Shown here: positions 26,901-39,551 of the stretch, one piece after another
Layout: each line of letters opens with the position of its first letter
Numbering within the stretch: the stretch's first letter is position 1
NCBI GenBank assembly: GCA_012524025.1
Contig: JAAYSC010000017.1
Location: 1-64,000 of the forward strand
Reading direction: 5' to 3'
DNA length: 64,000 bases
From: Clostridiales bacterium
Lineage (GTDB): Bacteria; Bacillota; Clostridia; Oscillospirales; Acutalibacteraceae
Made by a program: the position numbers and the translations under genes
The notes under the pieces: model-generated
Seen by the model: only the letters and a program-made list of their open reading frames with translations
Database searches by the model: none
What the model was told of the DNA's origin: nothing

Positions 26901-28139
26901 ATGGCTAAAGAAAAAACAAATTTTGCAATTATCGGTTTAAGTGGTCGAGGGCTGGGTATGCTTTCAGAATTTGTCAGCATTGAAGGTGTTCAAGTAACCG
27001 CTGTTTGCGATATATATGAAGACCGGGTTGAAAAAGGGGCTAAAATTGTTGAGGAAAAGGCCGGCAACACACCGGACAAATACCTGGATTACAAAGAACT
27101 CTTAAAAAGAGACGATATTGCCGCTGTCTTGTGTTGTACAACATGGATTACACATGCGCGCATTGCCGTTGATTCTATGCGGGCGGGCAAGCATGTTGCA
27201 ATTGAAGTAGGGGGCGCAGCTTCTCTTGAAGAATGTTGGCAAATGGTAAGAGCATCGGAAGAAACCGGTAAGTTTTGTATGCTGTTGGAAAATTGTTGTT
27301 ATGACCGAAATGAGTTGGCGCTTTTCAACATGCAACGCCAGGGCTTATTTGGTGAAATGATACATGCACAGGGCGGTTATTTACATGACTTGCGTGAAGA
27401 AATATTGCAAGGCCGAGAAAACCGCCATGGAAGATTGGTAAACTTTATGAATAGAAACGGTGATGTTTACCCCACCCATCAACTTGGACCCATAGCAAAA
27501 ATGTTTAATATAAACAGGGGTAACAGGCTCTTGACTCTTACCTCAATGGCCAGCAAGGCCAGGGGACTCAATGAAAGAATAAAAAACACCAGGCCTGCGG
27601 ATTATGACCTAAGGGATTTTGCCTTCGCACAAGGCGATATTGTAACAACCATGATTAAATGTGCCCATGGCGAAACCATCTTGCTTACACACGCCTGTAC
27701 TTTACCACGCCCTTATTCCAGGGATTACAGAATCCAGGGCACTAAAGGGATCTGGATGGAAGACGGTAATCTTATTCATCTTGAAGATTTTAGTCCGGAA
27801 GAAAAATGGGAACCTTTTGAAACTTACAGGGAAAAATATGAGCATCCCTTGTGGCGACAATATGAAAAGGATGGTATAAGAACGAGTGGGCACGGCGGCA
27901 TGGACTATTTGGTTCTCTGTGCCTTTGCGGAAAGTGCCATAAAAGATTCAAAACCCCCAATCGATGTTTATGATACAGCCCTTTGGATGTCAATTACATG
28001 TTTGTCAGAACAATCGGTTGCGTTGGGCAGTGCACCTGTTGCAATCCCTGATTTTACCAATGGCGCTTGGATAGAGCGTGAGCCCTTTAGAAGGGGAATA
28101 TATTGCCTGGAAGAAGTATGTGAAGAATTTTTTGAATAA
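26901..28139 (+). CDS. Gfo/Idh/MocA family protein resembling GH109 (NAD-dependent alpha-N-acetylgalactosaminidase-like)
   Basis: FAIIGLSGRGLGML Rossmann motif; GRLVNFMNRNGDVYPTHQLGPIAKMFNINRGNRLLTLTSMASKARGL is GH109-like. Confidence 0.8.
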   Translation: MAKEKTNFAIIGLSGRGLGMLSEFVSIEGVQVTAVCDIYEDRVEKGAKIVEEKAGNTPDKYLDYKELLKRDDIAAVLCCTTWITHARIAVDSMRAGKHVAIEVGGAASLEECWQMVRASEETGKFCMLLENCCYDRNELALFNMQRQGLFGEMIHAQGGYLHDLREEILQGRENRHGRLVNFMNRNGDVYPTHQLGPIAKMFNINRGNRLLTLTSMASKARGLNERIKNTRPADYDLRDFAFAQGDIVTTMIKCAHGETILLTHACTLPRPYSRDYRIQGTKGIWMEDGNLIHLEDFSPEEKWEPFETYREKYEHPLWRQYEKDGIRTSGHGGMDYLVLCAFAESAIKDSKPPIDVYDTALWMSITCLSEQSVALGSAPVAIPDFTNGAWIEREPFRRGIYCLEEVCEEFFE

Positions 28140-28158
28140 TAAGCGGAGGTAGTTGAAG

Positions 28159-29100
28159 ATGAAATATTTTATTGGCGTTGACGGTGGCGGGACCAAAACA
28201 GAGTTTACCCTTTACGATGAAAACAAGAATGCCTTGGCCACAGTTCTGGGGCCGGGCAGCAATCATGAAAATTATGAAGAAGCTTTTGACAAAGCGGCAG
28301 AAATTATTTGGGACGGATTGACCCGACTTGTTGAAAAGATGAATATTGACATTAAAGATGTCAGCTTTACCTTAATGGGCTTGGCCGGCATAGACCATAG
28401 CTTCCAATATGACGCAATGTGTGAAATCTTACGCAAAAAGGGTCTGGAAAGGTTCGAAATTTTTAACGACGGTTTTATTGTAGTTAAAGCCGGCTCAAAA
28501 AGCGGCGCAGCAATCGGTTTGAATTGTGGCACCGGTACTTGCTGCAATGCCATCGACTCCAAGGGTAAGATGTTGCAGTTGGCGGGTTTGGGTGATTTTT
28601 CAGGTGATGTTGGCAACGGGCAATGGATCGCACTTAAAACTTTTAAGACGATCTATGATCAATTATACTTATTTTTAGACGAAAGCTTGCTGACAAAACT
28701 TTTATTTGAAAAGTTAAATCTCAAAAATCGTGAAGAATTTCTGGGTTTATTGGAAAAACTGGAAAGCGACGAAGCCAATGAACTTATTATGCTGCTTATC
28801 TCTATATTTTTTGAAGCTGCTAACGCAGGGGATAAAGTTACACTTGCTTTGGTTGATGAGATGGCTCTTCGCGGTGCCCAATTGATTGCCGCCCATTGCG
28901 CACAGTTGGATTTTGATTCAGATCCGGTTGAAGTAATACTGTCTGGCTCCATCCACACTAAACTACCCTCGGATGTCTATATTGAAAGACTGATCGAAAA
29001 AACTAAAGAATTGGCCAAGAGGGAGTTTGATTTTATCAAACTGGATAAACCACCCGTTTATGGTTGCATAAATTGGATTTTGCAATCATATAACAAATAA
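28159..29100 (+). CDS. BadF/BadG/BcrA/BcrD-family ATPase, amino-sugar (GlcNAc/MurNAc-type) kinase-like
   Basis: YFIGVDGGGTKTEFTLYD, GAAIGLNCGTGTCCNAID, GDFSGDVGNGQWIALK. Confidence 0.85.
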   Translation: MKYFIGVDGGGTKTEFTLYDENKNALATVLGPGSNHENYEEAFDKAAEIIWDGLTRLVEKMNIDIKDVSFTLMGLAGIDHSFQYDAMCEILRKKGLERFEIFNDGFIVVKAGSKSGAAIGLNCGTGTCCNAIDSKGKMLQLAGLGDFSGDVGNGQWIALKTFKTIYDQLYLFLDESLLTKLLFEKLNLKNREEFLGLLEKLESDEANELIMLLISIFFEAANAGDKVTLALVDEMALRGAQLIAAHCAQLDFDSDPVEVILSGSIHTKLPSDVYIERLIEKTKELAKREFDFIKLDKPPVYGCINWILQSYNK

Positions 29101-29130
29101 CCAATTAAAACCTTGGAAAGGTGAAATGAA

Positions 29131-30414
29131 ATGAAAGAAATTAATGTAGCTGTTATAGGTTCCGGTAGCACATATTGTCCGGAGCTGATCGATGGATTTA
29201 TAAAGGCGCAAGACAGCCTTAAGCTTAAGAAATTAGCCTTGATGGATATAGATCAACGAAAGAGAGATATAGTAGGCAATCTATGTGTGCGCATGCTCGA
29301 TGAAGCCGATATAGATTGTGAAGTGCTTATGACCGATGATTTGGCCTTGGCCTTGCAAGGGGCAGACTTTGTTGTAACACAAATCAGAGTAGGCAAGTTG
29401 CCGGCAAGGCATCTTGACGAGACCATCCCCTTAAAACATGGCCTAATCGGTCAAGAGACTACGGGAATAGGGGGCTTTTTTAAAGCTCTCAGAACCATTC
29501 CGGTTATGAAAGACATATGCGATAAAATCGAAAAGATTTGTCCCGATGCTTGGTTAATTAATTTCACTAACCCATCAGGCATAATCACTGAATATGTTTT
29601 GAATCATACCAATGTCAAATGCATGGGTTTGTGTAATGTTCCCATAAATATGGTTGACGACACTAAAGAGGTAAGCGGTGAAGACAGCGATATTGTTTAT
29701 CTTGGTTTAAACCATCTCAGCTGGATCACATCTGTAAAAAAAGACGGTGAAGAAATGCTTACCAAGCTATTAGATGAGGGTTTTTCCACAAAAGTAATGG
29801 AAAACATAAAAGATGATGGCTTTTCACTTGAAGCTTTGGCGACTATCGAAGCAATTCCTTCTTCCTATCTTCAGTACTTCTATGGCAGACAAAAAAAGCT
29901 TGACAGTTTGATAGAAGCGCAACAAAGCAGGGCGCAAGAGTGCATTGACATTGAAGAAAGCTTATTAGAACTATATTCGGACGAAAGCATTACAAAAAAG
30001 CCGGACTTGCTCGATAAGCGGGGAGGGCATAAGTATTCTTTGGCAGCTGTATCACTAATAGATGCAATTGCAAATGATACGCAAGCCATTAACATTGTAA
30101 ACATTAAAAACAAGGGTGCCTTGCCTTTCATGGAAGATAATGATGTGGTAGAAGTAGCTGCCTATGTTGGCAAGGACGGTGCGCAAGCGGTTGAAATTCC
30201 GGTATGTGATAACCGCCATATAGTCGGTTTAATGCGCATAGTTAAAGATTATGAAAAGTTCACAGTCCAAGCCGGTGCAAACGGTGATGATAAGGCTGCC
30301 ATGAATGCTCTTATTATCCACCCCTTGATTGGTGACTGGGACAAGGCCGATGCTTGCTACAAGGAAATGAAAGAAGCTCACAAAAGTTTCTTACCACAGT
30401 TTTTCAACAAATAA
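29131..30414 (+). CDS. GH4 family glycosidase (6-phospho-beta-glucosidase-like)
   Basis: VAVIGSGSTYCPELIDGF, GLIGQETTGIGGFFKALRTIPV, LINFTNPSGIITEYV, GLCNVP, LGLNHLSW. Confidence 0.92.
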   Translation: MKEINVAVIGSGSTYCPELIDGFIKAQDSLKLKKLALMDIDQRKRDIVGNLCVRMLDEADIDCEVLMTDDLALALQGADFVVTQIRVGKLPARHLDETIPLKHGLIGQETTGIGGFFKALRTIPVMKDICDKIEKICPDAWLINFTNPSGIITEYVLNHTNVKCMGLCNVPINMVDDTKEVSGEDSDIVYLGLNHLSWITSVKKDGEEMLTKLLDEGFSTKVMENIKDDGFSLEALATIEAIPSSYLQYFYGRQKKLDSLIEAQQSRAQECIDIEESLLELYSDESITKKPDLLDKRGGHKYSLAAVSLIDAIANDTQAINIVNIKNKGALPFMEDNDVVEVAAYVGKDGAQAVEIPVCDNRHIVGLMRIVKDYEKFTVQAGANGDDKAAMNALIIHPLIGDWDKADACYKEMKEAHKSFLPQFFNK

Positions 30415-30431
30415 ATGGTTCATATTCTAAT

Positions 30432-30462
30432 AAAAAAGGCCGCCTTTTGAGGCGGCTTTTTT
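30432..30462. terminator. Bidirectional Rho-independent terminator between convergent GH4 and GH2 genes
   Basis: AAAAAAG-GCCGCC-ttttga-GGCGGC-TTTTTT. Confidence 0.9.
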
Positions 30463-30482
30463 ATTCAAAACAGTTAAATTTT

Positions 30483-33512
<3,030 letters not shown>

Positions 33513-33515
33513 TTA

Positions 33516-34907
33516 TTATTTTACTTTATCTATCATTATTTGCGCAACCTTATAGACATCGCCGCACCCCAGCGTTATAACGAGATCACCGCTTTGTGCC
33601 TTTTCGACAACATGTGCGGCTACTTTTTCAAAAGTGTCAAACCAAACGCTGCCCTCTATTTTTTCGGCAAGATGATAAGTATAAATGTGGTAGGTGTTTA
33701 CTTCCCTTGACCCCATTACCTCCGTCATTACAACCTTATCTGCAAGGCTTAAGGCTTCTGCAAACTCATTTAAAAGTAAGGATGTGCGCGAGAAGGTAAA
33801 GGGTTGAAAAACCGCCCAAACTCTTTTGTAACCCATTTGCAAAGCGGCTTTGAGGGTGGCTTCAATTTCCTTTGGATGGTGAGCATAATCATCTGCAAAG
33901 GTGATGCCTTTGTAGCTGCCTAAAAGTTCAAAGCGTCTGCCGGCGCCTCTGAATTCAGCCAAAGAATTTTTGCAAACTTCAAAGTCGACTCCGACTTCCA
34001 AGGCCAGCAAGCAAGTAACAAGTGCATTTAAAATATTGTGTTCACCCGGTACGGCTAAATCTAAACGCCCGATAAAGCTCTCGCCCTTATATACATCAAA
34101 AGAGGGAAAACCCCTTTCGATAATAGTGTTTCTTGCACTGTAATCATTACCGAGGCTATGGCCAAAAGTTATAGTTTTCCGGTTCTTTAGCGATGCGGTG
34201 GCCTTTAATACCTTAGGGTCATCGCCGTTAAAAACAATTAAATTACTTGCCTTTGCCGCAAACTTTTTAAAAGATGCTATAAGGTTTTCAACCGTTTTAA
34301 AATAATCAAGGTGATCGGCGCCTATATTCAAAATGACAGAAATATCGGGGAAAAGCTCCAAAAATGTGTCTTCAAACTCGCAAGCTTCACAAATTAGGTG
34401 GTCACTGTCGCCTAATACGGAGTTGGTTTGTGTTGACATGAGCTTGCCGCCGATAATAGCCGATGGTGAAAAATCAGCATCGAGCAAAACCTGGGTCAAC
34501 ATTGAAGAAACAGTGGTTTTCCCGTGTGTACCGCTTATACCAATGCAGTTTTTATAACGACGGGTAATTTCACCAAGAAGTTTGGCACGCCCGAAAGTCG
34601 GTATACCCGACGATTTTGCGGCAAGTAGTTCGGGATTGTCCGGCAAAAGGGCTGCCGTATATATTATTAAATCGGCGCCGACAATATTTTCCGGCCTTTG
34701 GCCTATGCTTACATCAAATCCCAGGGATTTTATGCGGTCAAAGGTTTCACTTTCATTATTGTCGGAACCGCTTACCCTATAACCTAAATTATGCATGATT
34801 TCAGCCAATGGCGCCATTCCGGCACCACCAATCCCGATAAAATGCACTCTTTTGACAGTTTTAAGAAGTTGGGGGAGGGAAGCTTGCAAGAAAAACACTC
34901 CAATCAA
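33516..34907 (-). CDS. murC: UDP-N-acetylmuramate--L-alanine ligase
   Basis: VHFIGIGGAGMAPLAEIM, GISGTHGKTTVSSM, FADDYAHHPKEIEATL; true start may be TTG at 34889 with GGAG upstream. Confidence 0.95.
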   Translation of the reverse strand: MIGVFFLQASLPQLLKTVKRVHFIGIGGAGMAPLAEIMHNLGYRVSGSDNNESETFDRIKSLGFDVSIGQRPENIVGADLIIYTAALLPDNPELLAAKSSGIPTFGRAKLLGEITRRYKNCIGISGTHGKTTVSSMLTQVLLDADFSPSAIIGGKLMSTQTNSVLGDSDHLICEACEFEDTFLELFPDISVILNIGADHLDYFKTVENLIASFKKFAAKASNLIVFNGDDPKVLKATASLKNRKTITFGHSLGNDYSARNTIIERGFPSFDVYKGESFIGRLDLAVPGEHNILNALVTCLLALEVGVDFEVCKNSLAEFRGAGRRFELLGSYKGITFADDYAHHPKEIEATLKAALQMGYKRVWAVFQPFTFSRTSLLLNEFAEALSLADKVVMTEVMGSREVNTYHIYTYHLAEKIEGSVWFDTFEKVAAHVVEKAQSGDLVITLGCGDVYKVAQIMIDKVK

Positions 34908-35022
34908 TCAAAGAATCAACATAAACCTAATATAGTATATATCACAAGCCCTCAAAAAGGAATAGATAAAAGGACTTTCTTAAATAACAAAAAGAAAAGC
35001 TGAAAACTTGTATGCCTAACAG

Positions 35023-35051
35023 TTAACTTAAGTTGAAATTTGTGATATAAT
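35023..35051 (+). promoter_or_regulatory. Putative sigma-A type promoter for radC
   Basis: TTAACT-N17-TATAAT. Confidence 0.5.
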
Positions 35052-35086
35052 TTCCTTTGTTTAATTCATATAACAAGGGGATTCAT

Positions 35087-35788
35087 ATGCGAGCTAACGA
35101 TTCAGCCAAGCATAATCATCATGGTCACAGGGACAGGTTGAGAAAAAAATTTATTAACAACCCTTCTTCCTTGGAAGAACATGAACTTTTGGAAATACTT
35201 CTGTTTTATGCCATACCCAGAAAAAATACAAACGAAATTGCTAAAAAGATGATTGCGACTTATGGTTCCCTGCAAGAAGTGTTGGCGGAAAATCCGCTGG
35301 ACCTGTCCAATACAATGAAGATTTCAGAAAACACAGCAGTACTCTTATCTCTGACCAACTTTATCTCTATAAGCAATAAGCAGGCAAAACTTAAAAAAGA
35401 AAGTAAAAATACAAGCGTCTTGACTAAAAGCGAACTTGCAAAAGAATATGCCAAAAGCCTTTTTTTATCGGTGGCTTATGAGCGTTTCTATTTGATTTGC
35501 TTAAACTCGCAAAAAAAGATCCTAAAATCCGTCCTGGTAAAAGAAGGCACATTAGATGAAGTACCCGTATATGCTCGTGAGGTTCTGGAACTGGTATTGC
35601 GCCATAAAGCTCACAGTGTTATTTTGGCCCACAATCATCCGGGTGGCTCTCTATCCCCATCACAGGCAGATTTGGCCCTGACAAACAATATTTCAAAAGC
35701 TCTGGAGCCCATTGGGGTAGTTGTTAATGACCATATAATTGTGGCAGGTGAAAAGACGATGAGCTTTAGAGAAGAAGGCTATATATAA
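35087..35788 (+). CDS. radC: RadC family (JAB/MPN domain) protein
   Basis: HNHPGGSLSPSQADLALT JAB motif, N-terminal HxH region; ATG 35087 with AAGGGG RBS. Confidence 0.93.
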   Translation: MRANDSAKHNHHGHRDRLRKKFINNPSSLEEHELLEILLFYAIPRKNTNEIAKKMIATYGSLQEVLAENPLDLSNTMKISENTAVLLSLTNFISISNKQAKLKKESKNTSVLTKSELAKEYAKSLFLSVAYERFYLICLNSQKKILKSVLVKEGTLDEVPVYAREVLELVLRHKAHSVILAHNHPGGSLSPSQADLALTNNISKALEPIGVVVNDHIIVAGEKTMSFREEGYI

Positions 35789-35813
35789 AGTAAACCTTGC
35801 CCAAGCCCGCATA

Positions 35814-35843
35814 TTGAAGTTATTCAACCTCTTATGCTACAAT
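35814..35843 (+). promoter_or_regulatory. Putative promoter for the tmk-like gene cluster
   Basis: TTGAAG-N18-TACAAT. Confidence 0.45.
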
Positions 35844-35907
35844 GTGTGTAGTTTGGGAAATTTTGTGATTAGTATAATTTTCTCTGCGCCGGGAGGCTTG
35901 TGATTTG

Positions 35908-36588
35908 ATGGGTAAACTTTTTGTGATTGAAGGTCTGGACGGAAGCGGTAAGACCACTCAGTTAAATTTACTGGATAAAAACATAAAAAAAATGGGTTAT
36001 TCCACCCGACAAATCAAGCTGCCAAATTATGAAGACCCTTCCAGCGAACTGGTTAAAATGTATCTTCAAGGTCGCTTTGGTACAAGGCCCCAAGATGTAA
36101 ATATATTTGCGGCCTCATCTTTTTTTGCGGTTGACAGATATGTCAGTTACAACTGTTACTGGAAGGAAGATTATTCTCAAGGCAAGTTGATTTTGGCTGA
36201 TCGCTATACTACTTCAAACGCTTATCATCAAATGATTAAAGTACCGAAAAACAGCTGGAATGACTATCTTGAGTGGCTTGAAGATTATGAATATAATAAA
36301 CTGGGCATACCCAGGCCCGATACGGTCATTTATCTTGATGTGCCGGTTGAAGTGTCACAAAATCTTTTGACCGAGAGATACAAAGGCGATGAAATAAAGA
36401 AAGATATACATGAGAAAAATGTCTCTTATCTTTTAGAATGCAGGCAGGCAGCACTTTTTGCTTGCGAAAAGTTGAAATGGCACAGAATTGACTGTGTCCA
36501 AGGGCAGGGGATTAAAACAATCCAAGCCATTGCCCAAGAAGTTTTTTCTATTATTTTAAAGGAGTTAAACATAGATGCTGGAATTTAG
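35908..36588 (+). CDS. tmk: Thymidylate kinase family protein
   Basis: MGKLFVIEGLDGSGKTTQL P-loop, LADRYTTSNAYHQ, DTVIYLDVPVEV. Confidence 0.85.
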   Translation: MGKLFVIEGLDGSGKTTQLNLLDKNIKKMGYSTRQIKLPNYEDPSSELVKMYLQGRFGTRPQDVNIFAASSFFAVDRYVSYNCYWKEDYSQGKLILADRYTTSNAYHQMIKVPKNSWNDYLEWLEDYEYNKLGIPRPDTVIYLDVPVEVSQNLLTERYKGDEIKKDIHEKNVSYLLECRQAALFACEKLKWHRIDCVQGQGIKTIQAIAQEVFSIILKELNIDAGI

Positions 36589-37480
36589 GTATCCGGAAAT
36601 GTCAGACAAACAATGGGCGGAAGAAATGCTGGAGCACTCACAATATATGGGTAGCGAATATTCATTCGGTAACATCTTCATGTGGAGCCGTTCATATAAA
36701 ACAAAAATAACAAAGCACAAAAACAGCCTTATAACAAAAAGTAGCGGGGAAAAGCCCTCATACTGTTGCCCTGCAGGCAGTGACAGTTTTGAAGAAATTT
36801 TGCCCGATTTGCTTGAAGATGCCAAAAGTTGCGGTCATCCCTTTAAAATGCACGGGATTACTCGCGAATGTACGGTTGAATTAAAAAAACTTTTTCCGGG
36901 TCGTTTTAAATTTAGGGAAGAAAGAAATACCTTTGATTATATCTACCTGACAGAAGACTTAATAAATTTGTCAGGAAGAAAATTTAGGGATAAACGCAAT
37001 CATATTTCTGCTTTTAAGCGTGAAAACAAATGGTCTTTTGAAGTTATTGATGCCGGCAATTTGGAAGAGTGCATTGCTTTAAACGAAGCCTGGGATGAGC
37101 AAAAACGCGCAAGCGACCCTGATTCCATCTATAAAGAACAAGATGCCATAGCCAGGGGGTTTGATAAGTTTTTTGAACTCGGTATGGAGGGCGGGCTTAT
37201 AAGAAGTAGTGGCCAAGCAGTTGCTTTCACAATAGGGGAAAGGCTTAATATAAACACCTTTTGTGTCCACTATGAAAAAGCTTTTGCCGAAGTCAGAGGG
37301 GCTTACCCTATGATTAACAGGGAATTTGCAGATAATTGTTTAAGGGACTATTTATATGTAAACAGAGAAGAGGATGTCGGCGACCCGGGTTTGCGCAAGG
37401 CCAAGCTCTCATACAACCCCGTAATACTGCTTGAAAAATATTCTGTTCTGCTTAAAGATGAGTTTTCATATAAACTATAA
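36575..37480 (+). CDS. DUF2156-like (phosphatidylglycerol lysyltransferase C-terminal-type) protein
   Basis: Overall pattern [76 protein letters not shown]. Confidence 0.75.
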   Translation: [301 protein letters not shown]

Positions 37481-37504
37481 AATCGGATGCGGGAAGGTAA
37501 AACA

Positions 37505-38383
37505 ATGATACGATTTGGAAAAGAATCAGATTTTTCCTCGATAAAAACACTGTGGCAAGCCTGTTTCGGCGATGACATAGATTATATAGAAAACTTTTTG
37601 CAAGAAATTTTCAAACCCGATAACTGCCTGATTTATGAAGAAGAAGGTGAGGTTCTTTCCTTCCTATTTATACTAAATGCCGAGCTCAAGGCAGGCGAGA
37701 GAGTTTTATCGGCAGGCTACATTTATGCTGCTTGTACAAGAGAAGACCGCAGAAGGCAAGGTCATATGTCTGCTCTCATGGCGAAATCAAGAGAACATGC
37801 CCGTGAGCTTAATTTAGACTTGTTGTTTTTGGTGCCTGCCAAGAAAGAGCTTTTTAATTATTATGAAAAATTCGGATTTAAAAAAGCGTTTAAAAGAAAA
37901 GAGTTTATCCTGGACCGTGAAATAATGACAATATTAGCCGACTCCGAGAGTAGTCAAGGGGAATTTGACCTTGAAAAACTTCATGACATAAGGCGTGCAA
38001 CCCTGCTCAAGCAAGCTGGAATTATCTGGCCCAAAGATATTTTCTCTTACTCTTTCAGTGAAAATGAACTTGCCGGCGGTGAAAATATATACGCATCCTT
38101 AAAAGGCCAACTTGTGGGCTATGCTCAAGCTTATTCGAAAGATGACAAATGTTACATAAAAGAGTTCTGTGCCCAAAGCAAGGGGCCGGGGGCACTGATT
38201 AAGCAAATATTAGATCGTTTTACTCTTGCCGAGTCTTTTGAATTTAGCCTTGCTATGGACTTTCCCTTTTCCTGCGATGATTTTGTTATAATCGAGAATG
38301 CGATGGCTCTGCCCCTGACCGACGAAGCAAAAAACAGACTTGACGAAAATAAAAACGCTTATATGGGTTTGACACTTGGTTGA
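37505..38383 (+). CDS. GNAT family N-acetyltransferase
   Basis: MIRFGKESDFSSIKTLWQACFGDD, AACTREDRRRQGHMSALM, LFLVPAKKELFNYYEKFGF. Confidence 0.88.
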   Translation: MIRFGKESDFSSIKTLWQACFGDDIDYIENFLQEIFKPDNCLIYEEEGEVLSFLFILNAELKAGERVLSAGYIYAACTREDRRRQGHMSALMAKSREHARELNLDLLFLVPAKKELFNYYEKFGFKKAFKRKEFILDREIMTILADSESSQGEFDLEKLHDIRRATLLKQAGIIWPKDIFSYSFSENELAGGENIYASLKGQLVGYAQAYSKDDKCYIKEFCAQSKGPGALIKQILDRFTLAESFEFSLAMDFPFSCDDFVIIENAMALPLTDEAKNRLDENKNAYMGLTLG

Positions 38384-38402
38384 AAACACAGGAGGTTTTA
38401 AT

Positions 38403-38945
38403 ATGGTATTGGTTTTATTGGCAGATGGCTTTGAAGAAATTGAAGCCCTGGCTGTTGTGGACATTTTGAGAAGGGTAGACCTTGATGTAAAGACTGTTGG
38501 TGTCGGTAACAAAAAAATTGTGGGTTCGCATGATATTGCAATTGAGTGTGACTTACTCTTAACGGATGAACTTTTGCAGGCAGATCTTGAAGCCCTTGTT
38601 TTACCCGGTGGGATGCCCGGCACACTCAACCTTGAAAGATCGGAAAAAGTTATAAAACTCATTAAAAAAGCCTATGAAAATGAGATTTTATTGGCTGCCA
38701 TATGTGCCGCGCCAATGGTTTTGGGTAAACTCGGACTCTTAAAAGGTTTAGAAGCGACCTGCTATCCCGGCTTTGAAGAGCACCTTACAGGCGCGACTAT
38801 CAGTGAAAAAAGTGTGGTCAAAAGCGGCAATATAATCACCGGAAAAGGTATGGGCTGTTCCATCGAATTCGCCTTGAAGATACTTGAAAGCCTTACTACA
38901 GCGGGGGAAGCCGCTGTAATGAGAGAGAGCTTGCAATGCATGTAA
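38403..38945 (+). CDS. DJ-1/PfpI family protein (YajL/ThiJ-like)
   Basis: MVLVLLADGFEEIEALAVVDILRR, ALVLPGGMPGT, LLAAICAAPMVLG. Confidence 0.92.
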   Translation: MVLVLLADGFEEIEALAVVDILRRVDLDVKTVGVGNKKIVGSHDIAIECDLLLTDELLQADLEALVLPGGMPGTLNLERSEKVIKLIKKAYENEILLAAICAAPMVLGKLGLLKGLEATCYPGFEEHLTGATISEKSVVKSGNIITGKGMGCSIEFALKILESLTTAGEAAVMRESLQCM

Positions 38946-39541
38946 AAAAATTCACCGATATACGGGTTCAGAAGAACTTGCTTCGTGAAAAATCGAAAGC
39001 CTATAGGGAAAACTTAAATCCGGATGAAAAAGAAAGATTGGACAGAAAAATTTCCAATAGGTTTTTGAATCTTTGGCACTACAGGGAAGCTGACTTAATC
39101 TTAATTTTTGTTTCGACCGAAGTTGAGGTAGACACTTACCTAATAATGGCAGATGCCTTGCAAAAAGGCAAAAGAGTGGCCGTTCCGCGTTGTGTGGAAG
39201 GAACAAGAAATATTGAATATTATCTGATTGACAGTCCGGATGATTTAGAACCCGGGACCTTTGGCGTTCCGGAGCCCAATCCACAAAAAAACTTAAAACT
39301 AACCGAATTTGACGGGGCAGTCTGTGTTGTACCTGCTTTGGTTTATGATAAATCAGGCTTTCGCATAGGCTTTGGCAAAGGCTATTTTGATCGCTTCTTA
39401 TCAAGCGTGCAATTAAAAACCATCGGTTTAATATACGATGCTTGTTTATTGGACAGTGTGCCAAGAGGAAAATACGACAAAAGAATAGACATGATTGTTA
39501 CGGAAAGCAAGATACTTGATTTCTCCGGCAAGCATGTTTAG
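38936..39541 (+). CDS. 5-formyltetrahydrofolate cyclo-ligase
   Basis: VQKNLLREKSKAYRENL, FGVPEPNP, VVPALVYDKSGFRIGFGKGYFDRFLS. Confidence 0.93.
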   Translation: MHVKKFTDIRVQKNLLREKSKAYRENLNPDEKERLDRKISNRFLNLWHYREADLILIFVSTEVEVDTYLIMADALQKGKRVAVPRCVEGTRNIEYYLIDSPDDLEPGTFGVPEPNPQKNLKLTEFDGAVCVVPALVYDKSGFRIGFGKGYFDRFLSSVQLKTIGLIYDACLLDSVPRGKYDKRIDMIVTESKILDFSGKHV

Positions 39542-39551
39542 AGGTGAAAGA

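Noticed and set aside
38952-39464. 170-aa minus-strand ORF
   Set aside because: Antisense to 5-formyltetrahydrofolate cyclo-ligase, which has clear motifs; no family match.
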